The notes beneath the pieces were generated by a model, which saw nothing but the letters and a program-made list of their open reading frames with translations, did not search any database and had not been told where the DNA came from. From Nocardia bovistercoris (GTDB lineage Bacteria > Actinomycetota > Actinomycetes > Mycobacteriales > Mycobacteriaceae): a stretch of DNA of 64,000 nucleotides. Of the stretch, positions 16,442 to 23,365 are shown in pieces. Position numbers and translations under genes: made by a program. The stretch is from positions 620,001-684,000 of the forward strand of contig NZ_JADMLG010000002.1 in NCBI RefSeq assembly GCF_015674855.1. Reading direction: 5' to 3'. Every line of letters starts with the position of its first letter. Position 1 is the first letter of the stretch.

Positions 16442-17095
16442 ATGACAGTCGGGAATGTACTGAACCTGTCCGCCGATGACGTCCTGTCCACCACGCGGTC
16501 GGTGCGCAAGCGGCTCGACCTCGAGCGTCCGGTGCCGCGCGAGGTGCTGCTCGAGTGCCTGGAACTGGCGCTGCAGGCGCCGACCGGTTCGAATTCCCAA
16601 GGTTGGCAGTGGGTGTTCGTCGAGGATGCCGAGCGGAAGCAAGGGCTGGCCGACATCTACCGAACCTACGCCACCCCGTACCTGGACGCACCGAAACCCG
16701 AGTTCGGCGACGACCGCGATCTGCGCAGGCCCCGCATATTCGACTCGGCCAAGTACCTCAACGAGCACCTCCACGAAGTCCCGGTCCTGCTGATCCCGTG
16801 CCTCGAGGGCCGCGCCGAGGACACCCCCGGCGTGTCGAGCGCCGGTTTCTGGGGCTCGCTGCTGCCCGCGGTATGGAGTTTCATGCTGGCTCTGCGCTCG
16901 CGCGGACTCGGCTCGGCGTGGACGACACTGCACCTCGTCGGCGACGGCGAGAAGCGCGCCGCCGACCTGCTCGGCATCCCGTTCGACAAGTACAGCCAGG
17001 GCGGTCTGTTCCCTATCGCCTACACCCAGGGCACCGACTTCCGCCCGGCGAAACGCCTGCCCGCCGAGCAACTCACCCACTGGAACAGCTGGTAA
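16442..17095 (+). CDS. Nitroreductase family protein
   Basis: A 217-residue FMN-dependent NAD(P)H oxidoreductase. The FMN-binding opening is VLSTTRSVRKRLDLERPV, followed by LALQAPTGSNSQGWQWVFVE, where NSQ is typical, and a C-terminal LLGIPFDKYSQGGLFPIAYT flavin/ dimer segment. The ATG is placed by GAGAGGA about six bases upstream. It lies between a divergent serS and a same-strand ABC exporter (190-base gap). Physiological substrate unknown; nitro- or quinone reduction is an inference from the family. Confidence 0.9.
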   Translation: MTVGNVLNLSADDVLSTTRSVRKRLDLERPVPREVLLECLELALQAPTGSNSQGWQWVFVEDAERKQGLADIYRTYATPYLDAPKPEFGDDRDLRRPRIFDSAKYLNEHLHEVPVLLIPCLEGRAEDTPGVSSAGFWGSLLPAVWSFMLALRSRGLGSAWTTLHLVGDGEKRAADLLGIPFDKYSQGGLFPIAYTQGTDFRPAKRLPAEQLTHWNSW

Positions 17096-17286
17096 CCCAC
17101 AGCCGTGCGCCGAAAAGCCGCGTCCGTTGTCCGGTGACAACGGAGCGGCTCGGCGTGGCCATCGAACCACTCCGCCCGAACGACCCCGAACACATCGTGG
17201 CCGGAAAATCGGTGGCGGTGGGTGGCTCGACGCGGGATCATGGCTCACCTGCATCGCTCGCTGGTTCGAGACGAGAAGGGGGATTC

Positions 17287-19083
17287 ATGGGTTCACGGGT
17301 GTCGGCGATCAAATTGGTTCTGCGGCTCTACGGTCGGGAGGTGACCGCGCGGAAAGGGTTGGCGATTCCGGCGTTGCTCGGGCCCGCGCTCGGCAATATC
17401 TTCAACCTGTATGTCGCGCCGTTGATCGTGGCGATGATGGTCGGCCGGGTCGCGGTGACCGGGGATACGGGTTTCGGGGCGCTGACTTGGTTCATCGTCG
17501 CCTTCGGCGGGGCACTGTTGGTGGCGGAACTGTTGTGGCGCATCGGTGTTCACTGTTTGAATCGGATCGACGCGTACGGTATCGAACACCTGTATGTGGT
17601 GGCGATGGACGAGTTGCTCGCCAAGGACGCGGCGTTCTTCCACAACAACTTCGCCGGATCGCTGACGAAGCGTTCGCTCAGTTTCGCGACCCGGTTCGAA
17701 CAGTTCGTGGACACCCTCGCCTTCGAGATCATGGCGGCGCTGGTGCCGCTGGCGTTCGCGTCGGTGGTGCTGTGGCGCTACAACCCGTGGCTGGTGGTGG
17801 TGCTGATGGGGATGATCGCGGTGACGGCGCTGGTCATCCTGCCCTTGATCCGGCGCCGCCAGATACTCGTCGACGAGCGGGAGGCGGCGATCGCGGAGGT
17901 CTCCGGGCATGTGGCGGACAGCTTGGCCAATATGCAGGTGGTGCGCGCCTTCGCCGCCGAACCGCAGGAGGCGGCCGAACATCGGCGGCGGGTCGCCTCG
18001 GCGCAGCGAAAATCGTTGCGCTCCTGGGATTACGCGAACCTTCAGATCGACACGTTGGTGACGCCGCTGCTGGTGATCACCAATGTGGCCGGTCTGGCGA
18101 TCGCGCTCGGCCTCGCGGGCCGTGACGTCGGGGTGGAAGCCATCGTGGTGGCGTTCACCTACTACTTCAACGCCACCGGGATCATGTTCCGGTTCAACCA
18201 GATCTATCGGCGGTTGGAGACCGTGCTCACCGAGGCGGCGCAGTTCACCGAACTGCTGCTCGACGAGCCGAAGGTACGCGACGCCGAAATCACGGAACCG
18301 CTGCGCCCGCGCGGCTACGACGTGCGGTTCGAGACGGTGCACTTCACGCACGAAGGCGCGCGGCAGCTGTTCCGCGGGTTGGATCTGCATGTGCCGAGCG
18401 GCGCCAAGGTGGGGTTGGTCGGGCGCTCCGGCGGCGGCAAGACCACCATCACCCAGCTGGTGCTACGGATGATGGATATCCAGTCCGGCGCCATCCGGAT
18501 CGGCGGTCAGGACATCACGACGCTGCGGCAGGCGGACCTGCGCGGCATGATCGCCTATGTGCCACAGGATCCGGCCATGTTCCACCGCTCGCTGCGCGAG
18601 AACATCCGGTTCGCGCGCCCCGACGCAACGGACGCGGAGATCCGACGGGCAGCGGAAGCCGCGCACGTCACCGAATTCGCGGACGCGCTGCCGCACGGCA
18701 TGGACACCCTCATCGGCGAGCGCGGCGTGAAACTGTCCGGCGGGCAGCGGCAGCGGGTCGCGCTGGCCCGCGCCATCCTGCGCGACGCGCCCATCCTGCT
18801 GCTGGACGAGGCCACCAGCGCCCTCGACTCGGAGAGCGAAGTGCTTGTGCAGCAGGCACTCTGGGAGTCGATGCGCGGGCGCACGGCACTGGTGGTCGCG
18901 CACCGGCTGAGCACCGTGGCAGGCATGGACCAGTTGGTCGTGCTCGACCGAGGACGAGTGATCGAGCAGGGAACGCACGAGCAGCTGCTCGCCGCGAACG
19001 CGACCTATGCTCAGCTGTGGCGGCACCAATCGGGCGGGTTCCTCGGCGAGGAGATGGCCGCGGTTCCGCAATACGGACACTGA
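17287..19083 (+). CDS. ABC exporter, fused membrane and ATPase domains
   Basis: A 598-residue half-transporter expected to act as a homodimer or heterodimer. Six transmembrane helices fill about residues 25-310. The ATPase domain has Walker A GRSGGGKTT (about 378-386), signature LSGGQRQRVALARAIL (about 482), Walker B ILLLDEATSALD (about 502) and switch histidine VVAHRLST. The start follows AAGGGGG at 17275-17282. It is a single gene with no partner, so a homodimer is likely. Exported compound unknown; drug or lipid export are usual roles for this class. Confidence 0.93.
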   Translation: MGSRVSAIKLVLRLYGREVTARKGLAIPALLGPALGNIFNLYVAPLIVAMMVGRVAVTGDTGFGALTWFIVAFGGALLVAELLWRIGVHCLNRIDAYGIEHLYVVAMDELLAKDAAFFHNNFAGSLTKRSLSFATRFEQFVDTLAFEIMAALVPLAFASVVLWRYNPWLVVVLMGMIAVTALVILPLIRRRQILVDEREAAIAEVSGHVADSLANMQVVRAFAAEPQEAAEHRRRVASAQRKSLRSWDYANLQIDTLVTPLLVITNVAGLAIALGLAGRDVGVEAIVVAFTYYFNATGIMFRFNQIYRRLETVLTEAAQFTELLLDEPKVRDAEITEPLRPRGYDVRFETVHFTHEGARQLFRGLDLHVPSGAKVGLVGRSGGGKTTITQLVLRMMDIQSGAIRIGGQDITTLRQADLRGMIAYVPQDPAMFHRSLRENIRFARPDATDAEIRRAAEAAHVTEFADALPHGMDTLIGERGVKLSGGQRQRVALARAILRDAPILLLDEATSALDSESEVLVQQALWESMRGRTALVVAHRLSTVAGMDQLVVLDRGRVIEQGTHEQLLAANATYAQLWRHQSGGFLGEEMAAVPQYGH

Positions 19084-19207
19084 ACGCATCCGGGAATTCA
19101 TCGCGGGAAGAGCCGTGCCGTGTGGCCGTACTCGAATCAGCCGCGGGCATCGGCTCGGTGCAGGTGCGACCGAGACAGGCCCGTGATCCGCAGCGGAGGA
19201 TCGCGAT

Positions 19208-19705
19208 CTACTGTCCGCGGAACTCGATGTGCACTATCCGCAGATCTACGGTGCGCTCGTCCACGTAGACATCGCGGATCATGGATTTCCCCACGCGGGA
19301 CACGTGAAGATCCTGGGCGCGCAGCACACGCGGTGAGGTGTCGAGCGGAGGTCCGGCGATCGGTTGGAACACCATCGGCCGCGTTTCGGAGAATTCGGCG
19401 CGGTAGCCGGAACCCTCCAGCATCGACGTCAACCCCGCGGGCGAGGTTTCGACCACCAGGTTGTATTCGACATCGTCGGGATTCTCCCGTTTGACCATCA
19501 GCACCTTGCCATCGGCGGGAAGCACCCAGTCACCGAAATCGACCGCTTCCTGCACGAGCTCGGCACTGTCCGACTGCGCTGTCGGCTCGGCGCCGCGTTC
19601 GACAGGACTCGAACATCCGGGTAGCGCCGCCAGGGTGAACCCGATCACGGCGGGCAGCAGGAGACGATGAACCAGCCCGGGCAGGCGGTACGCGGATCCC
19701 CTCAC
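19208..19705 (-). CDS. Small lipoprotein, last gene of the WXG operon
   Basis: A 165-residue predicted lipoprotein. A hydrophobic signal (HRLLLPAVIGFTLAALPGC) ends in a lipobox LPGC with an unusual Pro at -2, lipidating Cys of about residue 28. The mature part is acidic and unassigned. The GTG start overlaps the stop of the previous gene (GTGA at 19702-19705), so it is translationally coupled. Being last in an operon led by a WXG-type protein suggests a role at the cell surface with that secreted protein. Confidence 0.72.
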   Translation of the reverse strand: MRGSAYRLPGLVHRLLLPAVIGFTLAALPGCSSPVERGAEPTAQSDSAELVQEAVDFGDWVLPADGKVLMVKRENPDDVEYNLVVETSPAGLTSMLEGSGYRAEFSETRPMVFQPIAGPPLDTSPRVLRAQDLHVSRVGKSMIRDVYVDERTVDLRIVHIEFRGQ

Positions 19706-20421
19706 CGCGTCGGATCCGTACGCGAACCGCCTCGACCACCGTCCGGCGACGGCAGATCGATACTCCCGTACGCGGGCAGCATCCCCTCGAAGTGTTTCGT
19801 CGACGACGTGCCGAACTGATTGAATTCCTTCGCCAATCCCGCGGTATGCAATCCACCCATCCTCTGGTCGGTAATTTTCACCCCCAGAATGACAACGAAC
19901 TTCTTGCCGTCCCAGTTGTATCGGTCGAAGAAATGGACTTGATAATCCATCGCAATGTGGGACTGTCCCCCACCCGCCGCGGGCGAGATAGTGACCACTC
20001 CGGTGGCACAGACCTCTACCGAACCCATGGCCAGGAACCAATCCTGGTTCTCCGACTGGCCGACGGAAGTACCGTGCCACGGCGTCGTGAACGCGACAGT
20101 CTTGTTGTGGTTGGACGGATCACGGGCCAAGTCTCCGATTCTCTCGGAGATGACCAGGTCGGCATGCGATTTCAAGTTCGCCACGTCGGTCATCGCCGCG
20201 TCGGGCTCGATCGTGAAGTCACTGCCCGAGTTGTCCAGATAATGGCGCATACCGGCTGCCGCGTGCGTGAGACCCGCGGCATCGGCCAATGCCTGCGCCT
20301 TGGACGCGGCATAGAAGAACGCGAGGTCGTCGGCACGGCTGTAGATCGGCTGCGAACCGTGCCCACCCGCGCCCGCGTCGGGCTTCGGCGGCGTCGGCAT
20401 GCCGGGAATTTGTGGCGACAT
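19702..20421 (-). CDS. Hypothetical protein of the WXG operon
   Basis: A 239-residue soluble protein that I do not recognise. The first 25 residues are Pro/Gly-rich (MSPQIPGMPTPPKPDAGAGG); the remainder is mixed alpha/beta with YSRADDLAFFYAASKAQALA and WDGKKFVVILGVKITD segments. No signal peptide. GGAG lies seven bases before the ATG. It sits 66 bases after the WXG-type gene and overlaps the lipoprotein gene, so it may be a partner, chaperone or effector domain of the upstream protein. Confidence 0.65.
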   Translation of the reverse strand: MSPQIPGMPTPPKPDAGAGGHGSQPIYSRADDLAFFYAASKAQALADAAGLTHAAAGMRHYLDNSGSDFTIEPDAAMTDVANLKSHADLVISERIGDLARDPSNHNKTVAFTTPWHGTSVGQSENQDWFLAMGSVEVCATGVVTISPAAGGGQSHIAMDYQVHFFDRYNWDGKKFVVILGVKITDQRMGGLHTAGLAKEFNQFGTSSTKHFEGMLPAYGSIDLPSPDGGRGGSRTDPTR

Positions 20422-20487
20422 CAGAGCGCTCCCGGCGCGGTCGCGAAGTTTTGCACCCGACGAATCGAGCCACCACCCGTCGCGCGT

Positions 20488-21624
20488 TCAGACCCGGTCT
20501 TCCGCACCCTGCCCCTCCTGCCACCATACGGTACCGCCGATTCCGTAACGCTTGACGCCCGGATCCGAGACCACCCTCTCCGGCAGTTCGAAATCGGCGG
20601 CGTTATAGGACGCAACATTCTGTCCGGGAACGTAATTCAGCGCCCCCGATATCTTTGCGAGAGCCGCGACGATCGCGTCGTTGCGCGCCTCGGCCGCTCG
20701 CTTCAACCCATCGACCCCGGTAGCGATACTCGATTTCAATTGCCCCGGAACAGGATCGTTCGCCAGGTCTGCCCAAGCCCCGAGCGGGAAGGACATTCCG
20801 TTGTACTCCACAGTTGCGAGTATTCTCCGGCCGAGATCCGATACCTGATCGGCGACCAACCGCTCGAGGTAGATCCCACCCTGCTCCACGATCTTCGATA
20901 CGTTCTCCAGATCGGCACTGCGCGCACCCATGGTCCGTCCCAGATTCCCGGCACTCGCCGCGAACGACTGCGCCGCGGCGCCGGACCATCCCGAATTCAC
21001 CCACGCGGCGCCGTTCACAATGTTCTGGGATCCGACATAGTCGTTGATACCGAGCAGGCCGATACGCCTACCGACGACCTCGATCGATTCCCAATCCCCC
21101 AGCAGCGGCGTGAGGTATTCAGCGGTCGGCTCGACGCCCAACGCGATACTCATCGGCTCGTCGTAGGGCGAGAGTCGCGCGACGGCCGAGGAAACCATCT
21201 GCCGTATGGCGTATGCGTCGTCCGCGACAGCGGGAAGGCTGGGTAGCTGCAACCCGCCGAAGCGACTGACACCCGCCCCGCTCCAATTGTTCGCCGCGAC
21301 ACCGGTGCCCGTGGCGATCGCGTTCGCGTTCGCTTGATCTGTCGTCCGGTACGCATTCGCCGCGGTGGACAGATTCGTCGCCAGATCACCCATCGCGGCG
21401 ATATCGGACCGGAGGACGGCGGAGTGCGCGGACCGAAACTGCTCGAGGGGCGCCGCGAGGCTCCCGATCAGGCCCGAAGCACCGGCGGGGAGGGCAATTC
21501 CGGAATCTTGGCGAGCGGCGTTCGACGTCGAATTCGTCGCCAGATCCTGGAGATCCAGTTTGAAGCCCTCGAGGCGGCCCACATCCACATCGAGATCAGC
21601 CACGGCAGCCTCGAGCCTGGCCAA
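20488..21624 (-). CDS. WXG/ESX-type secreted-like protein
   Basis: A 378-residue, mostly helical, Ala/Ser-rich protein with two WxG turns, NNWSGAG (near 113) and NSGWSGAAAQSF (near 208), each between long helices, as in type VII (ESX) substrates. No signal peptide or transmembrane segment. A TTG start at 21624 is preceded by GAGG; an in-frame stop lies 24 bases upstream. A conventional N-terminus (MSTFRDRLGQRAG) exists one frame away just upstream, so a single-base change may have altered the start. Probably secreted or surface-located with the two downstream gene products. Confidence 0.65.
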   Translation of the reverse strand: MARLEAAVADLDVDVGRLEGFKLDLQDLATNSTSNAARQDSGIALPAGASGLIGSLAAPLEQFRSAHSAVLRSDIAAMGDLATNLSTAANAYRTTDQANANAIATGTGVAANNWSGAGVSRFGGLQLPSLPAVADDAYAIRQMVSSAVARLSPYDEPMSIALGVEPTAEYLTPLLGDWESIEVVGRRIGLLGINDYVGSQNIVNGAAWVNSGWSGAAAQSFAASAGNLGRTMGARSADLENVSKIVEQGGIYLERLVADQVSDLGRRILATVEYNGMSFPLGAWADLANDPVPGQLKSSIATGVDGLKRAAEARNDAIVAALAKISGALNYVPGQNVASYNAADFELPERVVSDPGVKRYGIGGTVWWQEGQGAEDRV

Positions 21625-21945
21625 CCGGCACCTCGGCGCAAGTCGTCATTGCCTGCCCGCTGTCCGAGGCGATCCCGGAATGTCGACATACGAGAACATA
21701 TCCCCCCCCCAATCTGTCTTCGTGTCACACTATCCCACCGCTGAGGCACTTACCGATGGCGTCTTCGACCGGTGGCACGACGTCCGGCCCGGCCGGTGGG
21801 CACGGCTCCGCACCACCGGGTGTTGTCTGGAAACCGCCTGCTGGTAGGCGCTCGTTCGCCCGGTTGTCGGGATCCGGTCAGCGGAGGGCGTGGTCGCGAA
21901 GAAGATCGGTGCCGCGAACCGGTGGTACCCGAGCGGGGCGTCGGT
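21625..21945. other. Divergent intergenic with run of ten C
   Basis: No gene is supported here. The region holds a C10-like run near 21704-21713, the promoter region of the WXG operon (minus strand), and a short out-of-frame start MSTFRDRLG for that operon. Confidence 0.55.
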
Positions 21946-22512
21946 TCAGTGCCAGGTGCGGCCGAGGTAGGCCAGGAGTCTGCGGTGGGCGGGTTCGTCG
22001 GCGGCTATGGGGAGTTCGGGCTCGAACAGGCCGGGGCGGCGGAACGGTTCGACGCCGCGGGTTTCGAGCATGTCCTCGAGCAGTTCGGCGCTGAGTTCGT
22101 CGTCGGCGAGGTCGGGGCGGCCGAGGGCGAGTGCGATGTCGATGCCGTGCACGACCACCTCGGTGAGGTGCACCTTGGCGGCCTCCGGCGCGGCGACCGC
22201 GCCGAAGCGCAGGCGCACCGTGGCGTCGGGCACGTCGAGGCGATGCCATGCGGCGCGGTCGATTTCGGCGGCCGCGGCGTAGGCGGCCTGTGGGTCGGAG
22301 CCGAGCCAGTCGGCGTCGTGCGCGCCGACGGGTTCGGTGCCCGCGAGTTCGGCGGCGTAGAGACGCATGCCGCCGACCATGTGGTTGAGCACCGTGCGGA
22401 CGTCCCACTCGGCACACGGCGTCGCCGCCGACAATCGTTCCGTCTCGACCGCGTCGACGATCTTGCCTGTCATATCGAGGGCGCGGTCGATCCGGCCGAT
22501 CACAGTCTGCAT
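21946..22512 (-). CDS. TIGR03086 family metal-binding protein (DinB/MDMPI fold)
   Basis: A 188-residue protein of the mycothiol-dependent maleylpyruvate isomerase-like/DinB fold. The pattern TPCAEWDVRTVLNHMVGGM gives the first metal histidine, and EVVVHGIDIALALGRP gives the second, both typical of TIGR03086 proteins. Such proteins are common in mycothiol-producing actinobacteria; the substrate is unknown. The ATG at 22512 begins MQTVIGRIDRALDMTG. Its neighbourhood is the start of the Y RNA region. Confidence 0.85.
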   Translation of the reverse strand: MQTVIGRIDRALDMTGKIVDAVETERLSAATPCAEWDVRTVLNHMVGGMRLYAAELAGTEPVGAHDADWLGSDPQAAYAAAAEIDRAAWHRLDVPDATVRLRFGAVAAPEAAKVHLTEVVVHGIDIALALGRPDLADDELSAELLEDMLETRGVEPFRRPGLFEPELPIAADEPAHRRLLAYLGRTWH

Positions 22513-22616
22513 GGGAGTCCTTCACTGGAGGGGGTACTGCATTCGTAGCACGCGAGACCGACATCCTCATGCCTACGCTACCCACGAGTACCCTTTGTCA
22601 CCATCGCCGAAAACGC

Positions 22617-22646
22617 TTGCGCGAAGGTCACTTGTGCGGATATCGT
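22617..22646 (+). promoter_or_regulatory. Promoter of first Y RNA
   Basis: TTGCGC (22617-22622) and TATCGT (22641-22646) are spaced by 18 bases. Transcription would start at about 22652-22655, exactly where the terminal stem of the first Y RNA begins. Confidence 0.55.
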
Positions 22647-22654
22647 CCGACCCC

Positions 22655-22759
22655 GCGTCCGGTGCGACGGCGACGGATACTTCGGGTTCAACTCCTGTCG
22701 GATTCGTCCGATTGCTCGGATTTCGGCGAGCAGACCCGTCGCCACGAGAACTCGGACGC
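22655..22759 (+). ncRNA. Y RNA (YrlA-type) 1 of 3, minimal tRNA-like domain
   Basis: The ends pair as GCGTCCG (22655-22661) with CGGACGC (22753-22759), followed inside by GGCGACGG (22669-22676) with CCGTCGCC (22736-22743); these form the Ro-binding-like stem with an internal loop. Inside comes a permuted tRNA mimic: T arm CGGG-TTCAACT-CCTG (22683-22697), a shortened 5-bp acceptor TCGGA-TTCG-TCCGA (22698-22711) closed by a stable TTCG loop, and a D arm TGCTCG...CGAGCA (22713-22732) with GG in its loop. Bacterial YrlA RNAs have this layout and bind Rsr/Ro60, whose gene lies 600 bases downstream. Confidence 0.85.
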
Positions 22760-22800
22760 ACCCGCCGAAAAATACGATGCGCGCGCGCACGCGGGCCGCT

Positions 22801-22806
22801 ACATTC
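22801..22806 (+). promoter_or_regulatory. -10 box of second Y RNA
   Basis: TACATT ends nine bases before G22815, the first base of the terminal stem of the second Y RNA. No convincing -35 is seen in the GC-rich upstream sequence. Confidence 0.45.
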
Positions 22807-22814
22807 TCAGTCAG

Positions 22815-22950
22815 CACCCGGTGCGCAGGAGACGGTTACTTCCGCTTCAGACGGAGAGGTTGCGGGTTCGAGTCCCGTCCGGACCACGAGGTCCGGTAGC
22901 TCAACTGGCCAGAGCGCTTACGACCGTCACCGCCTTCGACCTCGGGTGCG
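22815..22950 (+). ncRNA. Y RNA (YrlA-type) 2 of 3, with full-length permuted tRNA mimic
   Basis: Terminal stem GCACCCG (22815-22821) pairs with CGGGTGC (22944-22950) and inner stem GACGGT (22832-22837) with ACCGTC (22924-22929). Between them lie a 5-bp hairpin with seven-base loop CTTCAGA (22841-22857), a canonical T arm GCGGG-TTCGAGT-CCCGT (22863-22879), an acceptor 3' strand CCGGACC (22880-22886), a four-base ACGA loop, the acceptor 5' strand GGTCCGG (22891-22897), TA, and a D arm GCTC-AACTGGCCA-GAGC (22900-22916). It is therefore a tRNA permuted so that its 3' half comes first. It shares 5' GGTGCGCAGG and TTACTTCC elements with the third RNA. Confidence 0.9.
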
Positions 22951-23056
22951 CCGCCCCGGGCAGTGAAACGTTTCCACGCCCCACCGAGAAACAGGATGCG
23001 ACAGTGACACTCAAAGACAAATCACCAAAGCATCCCGAACGCGGGTAAAGCAAAAC

Positions 23057-23150
23057 GGTTCGCGGCCGTCTCGCGTCCCAGCGGTCGATACGATGCGACA
23101 AAGGAGCAAGTATCGACCGCTGGGACGCGAGACCCAAAGGGCCGCGAACC
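23057..23150. repeat. 94-nt near-perfect inverted repeat between Y RNAs
   Basis: A 24-base arm (23068-23091) is perfectly complementary to 23110-23133 around an 18-base loop. An outer 11-base arm GGTTCGCGGCC (23057-23067) pairs with GGCCGCGAACC (23140-23150) across a six-base bulge (23134-23139). It encodes no protein and does not share the Y RNA consensus. It could be a structured RNA, a very strong terminator between RNA 2 and RNA 3, or a small transposable-type repeat. Confidence 0.85.
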
Positions 23151-23181
23151 CGCAGCGACGAAGTCGCCGCAAATAGACACA

Positions 23182-23323
23182 GCCCGGTGCGCAGGCGACG
23201 GCTACTTCCAACCCGCCGATCCTCGGATCGTTCCGGTTCGAATCCGGATCACCCAGCCAGTGGGTGATGGTGAAAATGGCAGACACAGCGGGCATTACCC
23301 CGTCGTCGATTTCGATCTCGGGC
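23182..23323 (+). ncRNA. Y RNA (YrlA-type) 3 of 3, mimic of a long-variable-arm tRNA
   Basis: Terminal stem GCCCG (23182-23186)/CGGGC (23319-23323) and inner stem CGACGG (23196-23201)/CCGTCG (23300-23305) enclose the tRNA mimic. In order: one anticodon-stem strand CCCGC (23212-23216), a variable-arm hairpin CGATC-CTCG-GATCG (23217-23230), T arm TCCGG-TTCGAAT-CCGGA (23232-23248), acceptor 3' strand TCACCCA (23249-23255), loop GCCAG, acceptor 5' strand TGGGTGA (23261-23267), TG, D arm GTG...CAC with TGG in the loop (23270-23286), and the other anticodon-stem strand GCGGG (23288-23292). The D arm and variable arm follow the tRNA-Leu pattern. It ends 42 bases before the rsr start. Confidence 0.9.
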
Positions 23324-23365
23324 CGTGCACACGAAATCATCCCGCAATTCCTCGGGGGAATTCAC

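Noticed and set aside
22880..22897. An ordinary tRNA gene at the T-arm/acceptor sequences
   Set aside because: The 3' half comes before the 5' half and there is no contiguous cloverleaf in normal order; the permuted Y RNA model explains all pairings.
22569..23048. A 159-codon open frame across Y RNAs 1 and 2
   Set aside because: It contains VRVPSGPRGPVAQLARA, the typical spurious translation of tRNA sequence, so it reflects the RNA genes and not a protein.
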